Notes: a model not told the origin generated them from the letters alone. Counted from the first letter of the stretch, positions 27,129 to 36,174 are shown. The stretch: DNA of 64,000 nucleotides from Pseudomonas sp. RIT-PI-r (GCF_001297015.1 NZ_LIGE01000022.1:1-64000), one strand, 5' to 3'. Translations and numbers: made by a program.

Positions 27129-27159
27129 TCAGCGAATTGTGTAAGAGCCTTACCGGCCC

Positions 27160-27228
27160 CATCGCGAGCAGGCTCACTCCTACAGTTGGAATGCGTTCAC
27201 CCTGTAGGAGTGAGCCTGCTCGCGATGG
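27160..27228. repeat. REP-type inverted repeat, family B
   Basis: CATCGCGAGCAGGCTCACTC and its inverted copy with a centre of about 15 bases, directly after the AroE-like gene. Confidence 0.9.
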
Positions 27229-27319
27229 CCTCACAACGGATTTAGATCAGAACCTTGCCTATACTGCCTCCCCAGCAAGCACAGACTTGCCCACCACAAA
27301 AACCGTGACCGAGGCCCCC

Positions 27320-27838
27320 ATGCACCCGCCCATCCTCAACCTGCATCAGGTCGAACTCGAACCCCTGCCCGCAGCCTTGGCACCCGAAGGCGAAACCGCC
27401 GGGCGTTATCAGCAGCGCATGGCCCGCGTCGGTCAGCAATTGGGTTCGCAGAAGCTTGGTTATCGGCTGTACGCGTTGCCACCGGGCATGCGCGGCAGTC
27501 CGTTTCACAGCCATCGGGTCAACGAAGAAATGTTCTACGTGGTGGCCGGGGAGGGCGAGGTGCGTCTTGGCGCCGAGCGTTTTCCGATTCGCGAAGGCGA
27601 TGTGATCGCCTGTCCGCCGGGTGGCCCGGAGAAGGCGCATCAGATCATCAACACCAGCTCGGGCGAATTGCGTTATCTGGCGGTGAGCACCCAGCAGCAG
27701 CCGGAAATCTGCGAATACCCGGATTCGAACAAATATGCGGTGATGGATAACTTCAACGTCGATGCCGAGGGCATTGCCTCAGGTTTTGTGGCGGTGGCGC
27801 GGCAGACGGATGGTGTGGATTACTGGGATGGGGAGTAA
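27320..27838 (+). CDS. Cupin-domain protein
   Basis: 172 residues with one cupin barrel (about residues 50-125): GSPFHSHRVNEEMFYVVAGEGEVRLG carries the first cupin motif with its His and Glu metal ligands, and GDVIACPPGGPEKAHQIIN carries the second, with the last His. It should bind one divalent metal; the reaction could be sugar isomerisation or dioxygenation, or it may only bind ligands. The ATG at 27320 begins just ahead of the domain. REP repeats sit on both sides and no partner gene is evident. Confidence 0.87.
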   Translation: MHPPILNLHQVELEPLPAALAPEGETAGRYQQRMARVGQQLGSQKLGYRLYALPPGMRGSPFHSHRVNEEMFYVVAGEGEVRLGAERFPIREGDVIACPPGGPEKAHQIINTSSGELRYLAVSTQQQPEICEYPDSNKYAVMDNFNVDAEGIASGFVAVARQTDGVDYWDGE

Positions 27839-27851
27839 AACCTAGATCCCT

Positions 27852-27940
27852 TGTAGGAGTGAGCCTGCTCGCGATAGCGGTGTGTCAGTCACATCATATT
27901 TGACTGACACACCGCTATCGCGAGCAGGCTCACTCCTGCA
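27852..27940. repeat. REP-type inverted repeat, family B
   Basis: TGTAGGAGTGAGCCTGCTCG and its inverted copy, with an inner inverted pair TGTGTCAGTCA / TGACTGACACA, so almost the whole element can fold on itself. Confidence 0.92.
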
Positions 27941-27954
27941 TTGGTTCTGTGTGG

Positions 27955-28602
27955 TTATTCTAGGCGGGCCAGGCGTTCTTCCAGTGCGGCGATCCGCGCC
28001 TCGAGCTCTTCGATGCGCTCGACTGACACGCCACTGCTTGCGCCGCGATCCGACGGATTCTGCCGCGCCGCCATGATCGCTTCGATGTCCGCCGGGTCCC
28101 CCAGCGCATGGGTGTAGCGATCTTCACGCTGCCCGGCCTGACGCGGAATCAGCACCGCCAGCCCGCGCGCAATCAGGCGTTCAAGCTGATGCACCACCTG
28201 TTCGGCATCTTCGAAATCATGCATGCGGCCGCTGCGGGTCAGCAGTTCGTTGACGGTTTGCGGACCACGCAGAAACATCAATCCACTCAAAATCACCTGG
28301 GCCGGCACCAGCTCCAGCGCCTTGTCGACCTTGTGCTCCCAGCGGTCGGCGCGACTGCCCATGACAAGCTTGGCGAAACCGCGGCCTTCGAGGGCGCGCA
28401 GGCTCTGGCCAACCTGGCCCTGAGTCAGGTTCATCACCGGTTCGCGGCTGGTTTTCTGATTGCACGCGGTGACCAAAGCGTTGAGTGTCAGCGGATAAGT
28501 TTCCGGGCTGGTCGCCTGTTTCTCGATCAACGAGCCGAGGATGCGGATTTCCGTGGCATTGAGCCGAGGCTCGTCGAAGGTGGATTCTGGTTCTGTGGTC
28601 AT
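27955..28602 (-). CDS. yceH: YceH family protein (DUF480)
   Basis: 215 residues. Two winged-helix-like repeats: the first starts [26 protein letters not shown] with [13 protein letters not shown], the second has [29 protein letters not shown]-terminal coiled coil follows ([22 protein letters not shown]). Length and sequence match E. coli YceH, whose role is unclear; a DNA-binding function is plausible from the fold. The start ATG 28602 lies just before the conserved domain. Divergent from the DUF1993 gene. Confidence 0.93.
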   Translation of the reverse strand: MTTEPESTFDEPRLNATEIRILGSLIEKQATSPETYPLTLNALVTACNQKTSREPVMNLTQGQVGQSLRALEGRGFAKLVMGSRADRWEHKVDKALELVPAQVILSGLMFLRGPQTVNELLTRSGRMHDFEDAEQVVHQLERLIARGLAVLIPRQAGQREDRYTHALGDPADIEAIMAARQNPSDRGASSGVSVERIEELEARIAALEERLARLE

Positions 28603-28727
28603 CGCGCGTTCCCTCTGCAGTCGAAGGCGCCTAGCCTAATCCTTGCCAAACAAAAGGCAAGCCGTGTGGTCATCAAGCATGGCTATAATCGCCTCCTTGT
28701 TCCACCCAGCCACCACACGAGACTGCC

Positions 28728-29237
28728 ATGACCATTTCCCTATACGCCGCATCCGTCCCGGTTTTTCAACAAATGCTCAACGCTTTGAGCGATGTGTTGA
28801 AAAAGGCTGAAGCCCACGCCACCGAGAAAAACATCGACCCGAACGCCTTCCTGCAAGCGCGTCTGTTCCCGGACATGTTCCCGCTGACCCGTCAGGTACA
28901 GATCGCTGTGGACTTCGCCAAAGGCGTTTCCTCGCGTCTGGCTGAAGTCGAAGTGCCGAAGTACGACGATACCGAAACCACCTTCGCCGAGCTGCAAGCC
29001 TTGATCACCAAGGTGCTGGCCTACATCGGCGAGATCAAGCCAGAGCAGATCGATGGCAAGGAAGGCATCGAAATCGTCACCCGTCCGGGTACACCGAAAG
29101 AGAAGCGCTTCAGTGGCCAGTCGTACTTGCTGACTTATGGCTTGCCGCAGTTCTTCTTCCACGTCACCACTACTTATGCGCTGCTGCGTCATAACGGGGT
29201 TGAAGTGGGCAAGCGTGATTACATGGGCGCGTTCTAA
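28728..29237 (+). CDS. DUF1993 family protein
   Basis: 169 residues, soluble, four-helix pattern resembling DinB-type bundles: MTISLYAASVPVFQQMLNAL, then ARLFPDMFPLTRQVQIAVDFAK and SYLLTYGLPQFFFHVTTTYALLRHNG. The family is widespread in Proteobacteria and fungi with no proven function. Start ATG 28728 stands before the conserved first helix; upstream TATAATC-type AT-rich sequence is present near 28683. Followed by a family-E repeat. Confidence 0.9.
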   Translation: MTISLYAASVPVFQQMLNALSDVLKKAEAHATEKNIDPNAFLQARLFPDMFPLTRQVQIAVDFAKGVSSRLAEVEVPKYDDTETTFAELQALITKVLAYIGEIKPEQIDGKEGIEIVTRPGTPKEKRFSGQSYLLTYGLPQFFFHVTTTYALLRHNGVEVGKRDYMGAF

Positions 29238-29248
29238 ACCGCCAGAAG

Positions 29249-29427
29249 CCCCTCATCGGAGCGCCGCCCGCCTAGCCCTCTCCCGGAGGGAGAGGGGACT
29301 GACCGAGTTGTTTGTTCGAGATACGCCGACCTGATCTATCGAGTCGAACTCAGGTTTTGAACAGCACACAAATCAGCTCCCTTTCCCCCTCGCCCCCCTG
29401 GGGGGAGAGGGTTGGGGTGAGGGGGAA
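29249..29427. repeat. Long inverted repeat, family E (diverged copy)
   Basis: CCCCTCATCGGAGCGCCGCC at the left and a looser inverted counterpart ending GGGGTGAGGGGG at the right, with CTCTCCCGGAGGGAGAGG inside the left arm as its own small hairpin. Confidence 0.75.
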
Positions 29428-29441
29428 AAGATCTCAGCCAC

Positions 29442-29480
29442 AAAAAAGCCCGCAAGGTTCACACCATGGCGGGCTTTTTA
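29442..29480 (-). terminator. Terminator downstream of sstT
   Basis: Stem AAAAAGCCCGC / GCGGGCTTTTT with a loop of about 15 bases; T-runs on both strands, so it can stop sstT and also rightward transcription. Confidence 0.88.
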
Positions 29481-29492
29481 TTGCAGCGATTT

Positions 29493-30725
29493 TTACGCAG
29501 TGCGTTGGGCTTTCGCCTCTTCACCCAGGCACGCCGCAGCGGTAAACAACACGTCAGTCGACGAGTTCAGCGCCGTCTCCGCCGAATCCTGCAACACGCC
29601 AATAATGAAACCGACCGCCACCACCTGCATGGCAATCTCACTCGGAATGCCAAACAAGCTGCATGCCAACGGAATCAACAGCAATGAACCACCGGCCACA
29701 CCCGAAGCGCCACACGCACAAATCGCCGCGACAACGCTGAGCAGAATCGCCGTCGGAATGTCCACGGCAATGCCCAGCGTATGCACCGCAGCGAGGGTCA
29801 GCACGGTAATGGTGATCGCCGCGCCGGCCATGTTGATGGTCGCGCCCAGCGGGATCGACACCGAATAGGTGTCTTCGTGCAGGCCCAGACGCTTGCTCAA
29901 TTCCAGGTTGACCGGAATGTTCGCCGCCGAGCTGCGGGTGAAGAATGCAGTGATACCGCTTTCACGCAGGCACTTGAGGGTCAACGGATACGGATTGCGA
30001 CGCAGCTTCCAGAACACGATCAGCGGGTTCATCACCAGCGCCACGAACAGCATGCAACCGAGCAGGACGGCCAGCAGATGCGCGTAACCGATCAGTGCGC
30101 CAAAACCTGAGGTGGCCAGTGTCGAAGCGACCAGACCGAAAATGCCCAGCGGTGCAAAGCGAATCACCACACGCACGATCAAGGTCACACCGTTGGACAG
30201 ATCACCCAGCACTTCGCGGGTAGTGTCACCGGCATGGCGAATCGCGACGCCCATGCCGATCGCCCAGGCCAGAATGCCGATGAAGTTGGCTTCGATCAGC
30301 GCCTTCACCGGATTATCGACCACACTCAGCAGCAAACTTTGCAAGACCTCACCAATGCCGCCCGGCGCAGTGACCGCAACGTTCTCGGTGGCGAGCACCA
30401 AGTGCGACGGGAACGCCATGCTGGCGATGACGGCTACCACCGCTGCGGCGAAGGTGCCCAGCAGATAGAGGAACAGAATCGGGCGGATGTGGGTTTCCTG
30501 GCCGTGCTTGTGGTTGGCAATCGAGGCCATTACCAGCACGAACACCAGAATCGGCGCGACAGCTTTCAACGCCGACACGAACACTTTGCCGATGAACGCA
30601 GTGTCTTTTGCCACTTGCGGGGCAAACATCGCCAAGGCAATACCGGCGATCAGACCGATGAGGATCTGTGCGACCAGGCTCAGGTTCTTCAGACGTTGCA
30701 ATAGAGAAGGGGATGAAGCAGTCAT
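29493..30725 (-). CDS. sstT: Serine/threonine:Na+ symporter SstT
   Basis: 410 residues, close to E. coli SstT (414). The dicarboxylate/amino acid:cation symporter family features are present: a serine-rich re-entrant loop [15 protein letters not shown], then [20 protein letters not shown] in helix 7, and [17 protein letters not shown] near the C-terminus. It imports L-serine and L-threonine with sodium through the inner membrane. The ATG at 30725 opens a short cytoplasmic stretch before helix 1. Monocistronic. Confidence 0.95.
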   Translation of the reverse strand: MTASSPSLLQRLKNLSLVAQILIGLIAGIALAMFAPQVAKDTAFIGKVFVSALKAVAPILVFVLVMASIANHKHGQETHIRPILFLYLLGTFAAAVVAVIASMAFPSHLVLATENVAVTAPGGIGEVLQSLLLSVVDNPVKALIEANFIGILAWAIGMGVAIRHAGDTTREVLGDLSNGVTLIVRVVIRFAPLGIFGLVASTLATSGFGALIGYAHLLAVLLGCMLFVALVMNPLIVFWKLRRNPYPLTLKCLRESGITAFFTRSSAANIPVNLELSKRLGLHEDTYSVSIPLGATINMAGAAITITVLTLAAVHTLGIAVDIPTAILLSVVAAICACGASGVAGGSLLLIPLACSLFGIPSEIAMQVVAVGFIIGVLQDSAETALNSSTDVLFTAAACLGEEAKAQRTA

Positions 30726-31062
30726 AGCGGCATCTCTGATTTTTTATAGGGTGCAGGGTTGCGTGATAGCGATGGCAAAACGGGGGCAGACCACCGCCAC
30801 GCACCGAAAGTGTTGACGCGACATCAACGCCAGTAAACTGGTCGTTGAATAGGCTGTACGTTTTTCAGGGCGCGGACTTTATCACAGCGTAGGCCTTATC
30901 CTTCAGGCCTGTGACGATCTGCCACCGGATCAGGCAACAAAGTCGGCAGGTTTGGGCAAGTCAGCCCGGACACACTCTGTTAAGATTGCCCATCCTTATT
31001 TTCAAGTCATGCCAGCGGGCCTCCGGGTCAACGCTGGTGTCGTCGTTTTGCTGGAGTTGCGC
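30726..31062. other. Divergent gap between sstT and an MFS gene
   Basis: About 337 bases with no gene. A small hairpin (GGCCTTATCCTTCAGGCC) is visible at 30892-30909. A possible promoter for the MFS gene is TTGGGC with TAAGAT near 30950-30985, but the match is weak. Confidence 0.4.
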
Positions 31063-32226
31063 ATGCTGTTGCCCATTCTTCTGTTGTCTGCCGCCGGATT
31101 CACGGTGCTGACCACGGAATTCGTCATCGTCGGCCTGTTGCCGGCGATTGCCCGCGACCTTGAAGTCACCATCCCGCAGGCCGGGTTGCTGGTGACTCTA
31201 TTCGCTTTTACCGTGGCCATGTTCGGGCCTTTCTTGACCGCCTATTTCGCTCGCTTCGAGCGGCGCAAGCTGTTTATCAGCATCCTGATCATGTTTGGCC
31301 TCGCCAATACCGTGGCCGCGCTGGCGCCGAACATCTGGGTGATGGCGATTGCCCGACTGATCCCGGCGCTCGGTCTGCCGGTGTTCTGGGCCTTGGCCAG
31401 TGAAACAGCGGTGGACATCGTCGGCCCGGATTTCGCCGGCCGCGCGATCGCCAAGATCGGCTTCGGCATTGTCTGCGCCACGGTGTTCGGTATTCCGGTA
31501 GGTACGTTGATCTCCGATGCGTTCGGCTGGCGCAGTGCCTTTGGCATTCTGGCAGTCATCGCGTTTGCCAAAGCCTTGCTGCTATTTGTTTACCTGCCGA
31601 AAACCAGCCTGCACCAGCATCAGGTCAGCTTCCGTTCGCAGTTCAAGATCTTGCGCAGCCCGTTGATGATCGGCCATATCGTCCTGTCGATTCTGGTGTT
31701 CAGCGGCATGTTTACCGCTTACACCTATCTGGCCGACATTCTTGAGCGCCTCGCCGGGTTCAACGGCACTGTCGTCGGTTGGTGCCTGATGGCCTTCGGC
31801 GCGGTCGGGCTGATTGGCAACTCGCTGGGCGGTCGTGCGGTGGACCGGCATCCGCTGGGGGCGTCGGTGTTGTTCTGTGCGTTCATGATTTCCGGCATGG
31901 TCTCGCTGGTGCCGAACATTCATTCGCCAGTGGGTCTGGCGGTGGCCATGGGTATCTGGGGTATCACTCAAGCCGCGTTGTTCCTGGTCAGCCATGTGCG
32001 TCTGATGAAAGCCGCGCCAGAAGCGCCGGCCTTTGCTGCTTCGCTGAACATCGCCGGGGCCAATCTGGGCATCGGTCTGGGCGCTATCGTCGGTGGCCGG
32101 GTCATCGACAGCGCAGGCCTGGGCTTCCTCGGCTTTGCCGCCGCAGGGTTCATTCTGCTGTCGGTATTCCTCGCCATGGTGCTGATGACGCTCAAGCCGC
32201 GCGAAATGTGCGCTGAGGCGTCATAA
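31063..32226 (+). CDS. MFS transporter (DHA1-type efflux)
   Basis: 387 residues and 12 helices. Helix 1 is LLSAAGFTVLTTEFVIVGLLP, matching the AraJ/NepI-like exporters, and the loop after helix 2 has AYFARFERRKLFI. It probably expels a hydrophobic or nucleoside-like compound by proton antiport. The start ATG 31063 has CTGGAG at correct spacing; a longer in-frame extension upstream encodes no membrane-protein sequence. Its stop codon overlaps by six bases the stop of the convergent NhaR-like gene. Confidence 0.87.
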   Translation: MLLPILLLSAAGFTVLTTEFVIVGLLPAIARDLEVTIPQAGLLVTLFAFTVAMFGPFLTAYFARFERRKLFISILIMFGLANTVAALAPNIWVMAIARLIPALGLPVFWALASETAVDIVGPDFAGRAIAKIGFGIVCATVFGIPVGTLISDAFGWRSAFGILAVIAFAKALLLFVYLPKTSLHQHQVSFRSQFKILRSPLMIGHIVLSILVFSGMFTAYTYLADILERLAGFNGTVVGWCLMAFGAVGLIGNSLGGRAVDRHPLGASVLFCAFMISGMVSLVPNIHSPVGLAVAMGIWGITQAALFLVSHVRLMKAAPEAPAFAASLNIAGANLGIGLGAIVGGRVIDSAGLGFLGFAAAGFILLSVFLAMVLMTLKPREMCAEAS

Positions 32227-33120
32227 CGCAGTAAACAGCTCGCGTCGGGCACCTTCGGTAATCGCAACGATACCGGGGTGCTTGACCTTGCGTTCCACCG
32301 AAATGGCATAGAACGACTCGGTCACTGCGTCGGTCTGGCCTATCAGTTCGACGCCGTACTGGCGCTTCACTTCATCGGCAATCACGCTCGGGCCGATAAA
32401 AATCCCGCTGCCGGATTGGCCAAACGCCTGCATCAAGGCACTGTCATCAAACTCGCCGACGATTTGCGGCTGGATCTGCTGCTCGGCAAACCAGCGCTGC
32501 AAGCGGCTGCGCACCACGGTTTCCGCGCCGGGAATCAACAGCGGAGCACCGTGCAGGCTGCGCGGGAAATCCTGACCGTATCTGCCGGCCAGTTCGGCGG
32601 TGGCAAAGAAACTGATCCCGCATTCACCGAGTTTCTGGCTGTAGCCCTTGATGTCCAGATGCGAAGGCATCGGGCTGTCGGAGATCACCAGGTCCAGGCG
32701 CTGGATGGCCAGATCGGCGAGCAAGCGTTCGAGTTTGTCTTCGCGGCAGGTGATGCGCAGCGGTTCATTCAGCTCCATGGTCGGTGCTATCAGGCGATAG
32801 ACGATGGATTTTGGCACCACGTCTGCCACCCCTACACGGAACAGAATCTGCTGTTCGTTGGGCTGGGCGCGCAGCATCAATTCCAGTTCGCCGCCGAGTT
32901 GAAACATTTGCTCGGCGTAGGGCAGGGCTTGTCGCCCGGCTTCTGTGAGTTCCAGCTGTCGGCCAACCCGTCTGAATAACTCGATGCCATAAGTCTGTTC
33001 GAGCAGTGAAATCTGCCCGCTGATGGTCTGTGGCGTCAGGTTCAATTGCTCGCAGGCGCGCACGATGCTGCCGGTCTTGGCTACGACCCAAAAGTAATGC
33101 AGTTGTCGGTAATTGAGCAT
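32221..33120 (-). CDS. LysR-family regulator, NhaR-like
   Basis: 299 residues, as long as E. coli NhaR (301). The N-terminus MLNYRQLHYFWVVAKTGSIVRA and NLTPQTISGQISLLEQ match NhaR, the sodium-responsive activator of nhaA, more closely than other LysR proteins. The effector domain contains GVADVVPKSIVYRLIAPTM. There is no Na+/H+ antiporter gene beside it here, so its target and signal may differ. Tail-to-tail with the MFS gene and divergent from a small lipoprotein gene. Confidence 0.85.
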   Translation of the reverse strand: MLNYRQLHYFWVVAKTGSIVRACEQLNLTPQTISGQISLLEQTYGIELFRRVGRQLELTEAGRQALPYAEQMFQLGGELELMLRAQPNEQQILFRVGVADVVPKSIVYRLIAPTMELNEPLRITCREDKLERLLADLAIQRLDLVISDSPMPSHLDIKGYSQKLGECGISFFATAELAGRYGQDFPRSLHGAPLLIPGAETVVRSRLQRWFAEQQIQPQIVGEFDDSALMQAFGQSGSGIFIGPSVIADEVKRQYGVELIGQTDAVTESFYAISVERKVKHPGIVAITEGARRELFTAL

Positions 33121-33253
33121 AACGTTCTACAGTTCGTGAAAACCGAAGTATAGCCGCTAAAAATACGAATTTTCCTGAAGTGTTCATCTCCCTAGAATGC
33201 CCAGCCATCGACGGCCGGTCTGTGAGCCTGTCTGTTCATTCGAAGGAAACTTT

Positions 33254-33496
33254 ATGAAATACACCATCCCAGCATTGATGTTTACGTCTTTACTGCTTTT
33301 GGCCGGTTGCGATCAGGCCGAGAAAAGCGCCCAGCAATTGATGGGCAAGGCTGCCGAAAGCGCCAAGCAAGCGATCGACGACACCCATAAAGCCGCTGAA
33401 CAAGCGCTGAGCGATGCCACCGGCGGCTTGATCGAGAAAAAAGAAACACCGGAAAAAGACGCGGAAAAATCCGAATCTTCCTCCAAGACCATCTAA
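33254..33496 (+). CDS. Small helical lipoprotein (80 aa)
   Basis: A signal sequence with lipobox LLAG-Cys19 (MKYTIPALMFTSLLLLAGC) is followed by 60 residues rich in Ala, Lys, Glu and Ser (KAAESAKQAIDDTHKAAEQA), an amphipathic helix of the type seen in Lpp-like or stress lipoproteins. The Asp directly after the lipidated Cys (CDQAEKS) suggests retention in the inner membrane if the E. coli rule applies. ATG 33254 has AAGGA before it. Same strand as, and 29 bases ahead of, the TerC gene, so possibly co-transcribed. Confidence 0.78.
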   Translation: MKYTIPALMFTSLLLLAGCDQAEKSAQQLMGKAAESAKQAIDDTHKAAEQALSDATGGLIEKKETPEKDAEKSESSSKTI

Positions 33497-33525
33497 TTCG
33501 TCTTACACAGAGTCAGGACTGACCC

Positions 33526-34275
33526 ATGGAATATCTGTTACAGCTCGCCGCCAGCCCCACCGCCTGGGTTGCTTTGGCCACATTGGTGGTGATGGAAATC
33601 GTGCTTGGCATCGATAACCTGATCTTTATCTCGATCCTGACCAACAAATTGCCCAAGCAGTACCAGCAGAAGGCGCGCCGCATCGGTATCGGCATGGCGT
33701 TGATCCTGCGTCTGGCGCTGTTGAGCACCATCGCGTTCATCGTGCAGTTGACCGCACCTGTGATCGAGATCCTTGGTCAGGCGTTCTCCTGGAAGGACAT
33801 GATCCTGATTGCCGGTGGTCTGTTCCTGGTGTGGAAAGCCACGACCGAGATCCACCACAGCATGGACCCGGCGCCGGAAGATCCGAAGTCGGCGACTTCG
33901 ACGGTTACTCTGGGTTTCGCTGCCGCTATTGGCCAGATCCTGATGCTCGACATGGTGTTCTCGATCGACAGCATCATTACTGCCGTCGGCATGACTGAAC
34001 ACTTACCGATCATGATCATCGCGGTGGTGGTGTCGGTGCTGGTGATGCTGTTTGCTGCTGAACCGCTGGCCAAGTTCATCAACGACAACCCGACGGTGGT
34101 GATGCTGGCCCTGGGCTTCCTGATCATGATCGGTATGACCTTGATCGCTGAAGGCTTCGGCGCCCATGTACCGAAAGGTTATGTGTATGCGGCGATGGCG
34201 TTCTCGGCAGCGATTGAAGTGCTGAACATGATGTCGCGTCGGGCCAGGCAGAAGAAGTTGGCTGAGCAGGCGTAA
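33526..34275 (+). CDS. TerC family integral membrane protein
   Basis: 249 residues, seven to eight helices. The paired family motifs are visible: [16 protein letters not shown] in the first half and [17 protein letters not shown] in the second, both with the acidic-Asn/Ser residues thought to bind metal. TerC/Alx proteins export or handle Mn2+ and help fold secreted metalloproteins in other bacteria. I looked for a yybP-ykoY manganese riboswitch upstream and saw none in the 29-base gap or the preceding gene. A strong terminator follows. Confidence 0.92.
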   Translation: MEYLLQLAASPTAWVALATLVVMEIVLGIDNLIFISILTNKLPKQYQQKARRIGIGMALILRLALLSTIAFIVQLTAPVIEILGQAFSWKDMILIAGGLFLVWKATTEIHHSMDPAPEDPKSATSTVTLGFAAAIGQILMLDMVFSIDSIITAVGMTEHLPIMIIAVVVSVLVMLFAAEPLAKFINDNPTVVMLALGFLIMIGMTLIAEGFGAHVPKGYVYAAMAFSAAIEVLNMMSRRARQKKLAEQA

Positions 34276-34288
34276 TCGCCAATAAGCC

Positions 34289-34326
34289 AAAAAGGCCGCT
34301 TGAACTGAGTTCAGGCGGCCTTTTTT
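34289..34326 (+). terminator. Rho-independent terminator after terC
   Basis: Stem GGCCGCTTGAA / TTCAGGCGGCC (one mismatch-like bulge) with loop CTGAG and six T, 14 bases after the stop. Confidence 0.93.
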
Positions 34327-34358
34327 CATTTCAGGTTTTCTATACCCGGTAAGACCAG

Positions 34359-34508
34359 CCCCTCACCCCAGCCCTCTCCCGAGGGAGAGGGAGCCGATCT
34401 GAAGAGTGTTTTAGTCTTGAGTTCGGCTCGGTATTGCAGGTCTACGTAATTCGAGTATGCCACTCGGTCAGTCCCCTCTCCCTCTGGGAGAGGGTTAGGG
34501 TGAGGGGG
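34359..34508. repeat. Long inverted repeat, family E (diverged copy)
   Basis: CCCCTCACCCCAGCCCTCTC on the left and the inverted GAGAGGGTTAGGGTGAGGGG on the right, about 110 bases apart. Confidence 0.78.
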
Positions 34509-34530
34509 CTTTTGCTTTTGCTGTTCAATT

Positions 34531-34701
34531 TTAGTGCGCGGTCGCGTGGCGAACCCGGTGCTTCTCGGCTTTCTCAACTGCAGCAGGCTGAACCGGATGG
34601 TGATGGTGACGCCGCGAAATCCGCAGCACCCCCCACAACATGGCAGCAGCCACGGCCAGCCAGCCGGCAATCAACATTACGATAGTCATGGTCAGGCTCA
34701 T
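34531..34701 (-). CDS. Single-span membrane microprotein with His-rich tail (56 aa)
   Basis: The ATG at 34701 has GAGGAGG at good spacing. Residues 3-27 form one membrane helix (TMTIVMLIAGWLAVAAAMLWG). The rest is cytoplasmic by the positive-inside rule and rich in Arg and His: RISRRHHHHPVQPA and later EKHRVRHATAH. Eight of about 29 tail residues are His, so metal binding is possible. It faces the TerC gene across a family-E repeat. No family recognised. Confidence 0.65.
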   Translation of the reverse strand: MSLTMTIVMLIAGWLAVAAAMLWGVLRISRRHHHHPVQPAAVEKAEKHRVRHATAH

Positions 34702-34935
34702 CAGTGCCTCCTCTTCGCCCTGCATCGGGCGCACACTTTTTCAATTTGCTCTGTTTCAGTGACAGTCTAGACAATGGGGTGTTTCAGGCTATTGACCAAA
34801 GGTCGGTGGTGACCAATCAGTTTGCTCTATGCAATCGGCGTGTCTGCCGCTTAAGGCTATACCGCAGCCTGGCGCGGCCCTATGATCGCAGGCGTTGCCG
34901 GAACACGATGACCGGCGTCTGAACAGAGAGTGACG

Positions 34936-35607
34936 ATGGTGCAGGTATTTTCTCGAATTCGTGCGGCGCTGCTGGTGGCCGGATGCGCGGCCATGTTGGC
35001 CGGCTGTGCAGGCAGTGTCGCGCCTGAGGTCAAGCGTCTGCCGGAACGGGTCGAACTCAGTGGCACGTTCTATCGCGGCGAAGCCAATCAGAGCGGGCCG
35101 CAAGTGCTGGCCAGCCTGTTGTCGCAGCAGGGCATCGTGATTACCCCGGGTTTGCTGGAAAAGCCACTGCGCTTGCCGGGTGCCGAAGACAAACTGCAGG
35201 AGAATATCCAGAACCTTGCCCGTGAATACGGCATGGTGGTTTATCCGCTGGACAGCAACCTGCCCGCGCTGTTGATGCAAGTGGCGGCGGGTTACCCGGT
35301 GATGGTGCGCTTCAGCGAGGGCTCGGCATTCTGGGCGGAGCCGCGTTACGCGATCCTGTCCGGCTACGACCGCAATAAACAGAAGGTTTTGCTGCGTGCC
35401 GGCATGAATCGTCGCGAACTGATGAGTTTCAGTGCCTTTGAATCGGCGCTGGAAAAGTCCGGTGGCTGGGCGATTCTGATTCAAAAACCCTCGCAGATCC
35501 CGGCAGCCGTCGACCGTCAGCGCTGGCTCAAAGCGGCGGATGAACTGGCTCAGGCCGGTCAGGAAAACGAAGCAGCGCAGGCGCGCAAGGCATTGGCGGC
35601 ACACTGA
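34936..35607 (+). CDS. C39-peptidase-like lipoprotein lacking catalytic residues
   Basis: 223 residues. Lipobox LAG-Cys24 after a hydrophobic signal. Residues 42-170 follow the papain-like C39 pattern, but the nucleophile Cys of the usual CGP motif is Ser53 (NQSGPQVLASLL) and the His of the usual HYAVVVGYD is Arg137 (PRYAILSGYD). The C-terminal 35 residues resemble a single TPR (RWLKAADELAQAGQENEAAQA). Related Pseudomonas lipoproteins of this layout keep the Cys. This one is therefore probably a binding protein, not a protease. ATG 34936 is taken; a GTG six bases earlier is possible. Confidence 0.72.
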   Translation: MVQVFSRIRAALLVAGCAAMLAGCAGSVAPEVKRLPERVELSGTFYRGEANQSGPQVLASLLSQQGIVITPGLLEKPLRLPGAEDKLQENIQNLAREYGMVVYPLDSNLPALLMQVAAGYPVMVRFSEGSAFWAEPRYAILSGYDRNKQKVLLRAGMNRRELMSFSAFESALEKSGGWAILIQKPSQIPAAVDRQRWLKAADELAQAGQENEAAQARKALAAH

Positions 35608-35695
35608 GTCTCCGTTCGTCATCTGCCGGGCACGACTGCGCCCGGCAAGCCTCTTACGCCTATAACCCGTTTTTCGGGTGAATCAGGAGGTGAGC

Positions 35696-35902
35696 ATGGC
35701 AGATTCCCCATCGCCGAAAGGCCCGCATTCGACCGAGCATTCTTCGGGACATGATCTGGGCTTCGATCCGGATTCGCCGGATCTCGATGATCCGCAAGTC
35801 GATCCCGTCGGCCCGGCGAAAGCGCCGAAAGACGTGAAACCCGGCGAGGACGATAAGCAGCCGGCCAAGCCTTATGACCCATTAGCCAATCTGAAACCTT
35901 GA
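35696..35902 (+). CDS. Small acidic disordered protein (68 aa), first of a pair
   Basis: Start ATG 35696 with CAGGAGG eight bases upstream. The sequence is Asp/Pro-rich (LGFDPDSPDLDDPQVDPVGP) and ends PYDPLANLKP; no hydrophobic segment and no Cys. I recall near relatives in other fluorescent pseudomonads under a DUF number (possibly DUF6021), not verified. Twelve bases separate its stop from the next small gene, so they form an operon. Confidence 0.75.
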   Translation: MADSPSPKGPHSTEHSSGHDLGFDPDSPDLDDPQVDPVGPAKAPKDVKPGEDDKQPAKPYDPLANLKP

Positions 35903-35914
35903 TGTGAGGTGCGT

Positions 35915-36121
35915 ATGAGTACCGATTCAAGCTTCGACGACCAGAAACCGGACAGCGTGCCTACCACCCCAGAGCCGGAGATTGATCCGGTACTGGACCC
36001 GGATAGCCCGCTGCGCGATCCGATGGCCCGGCCCAATATCATGACGCCCGAACCTGCACGGGATCGGAGTGCAGGCGATGGCATCCCCGATGACGACCAG
36101 ATGCCGCTGCCCAATGACTGA
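35915..36121 (+). CDS. Small acidic disordered protein (68 aa), second of a pair
   Basis: Start ATG 35915 with TGAGGTG before it. Also 68 residues and Asp/Pro-rich (PEPEIDPVLDPDSPLRDP, end DDDQMPLPND), sharing the DPDSP word and composition with its upstream neighbour without an end-to-end alignment. Soluble and probably unfolded alone. Transcription ends in the terminator 10 bases after the stop. Confidence 0.72.
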   Translation: MSTDSSFDDQKPDSVPTTPEPEIDPVLDPDSPLRDPMARPNIMTPEPARDRSAGDGIPDDDQMPLPND

Positions 36122-36131
36122 CATACAGATG

Positions 36132-36160
36132 AAAAAAAGCCCCGAAGATTCGGGGCTTTT
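36132..36160. terminator. Bidirectional terminator
   Basis: Stem AAAAGCCCCGAA / TTCGGGGCTTTT, between the small-protein operon and the convergent pbpG gene, with A-run and T-run on both sides. Confidence 0.92.
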
Positions 36161-36174
36161 CCTTGTGTGGCGGA

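Noticed and set aside
606..27940. Repeated 20-30-base units as a possible CRISPR array
   Set aside because: They are inverted pairs scattered singly over many gaps, not direct repeats with spacers, and no cas genes are present.
33497..33525. Manganese riboswitch (yybP-ykoY) before terC
   Set aside because: The gap is 29 bases long and the conserved loop sequences are absent.
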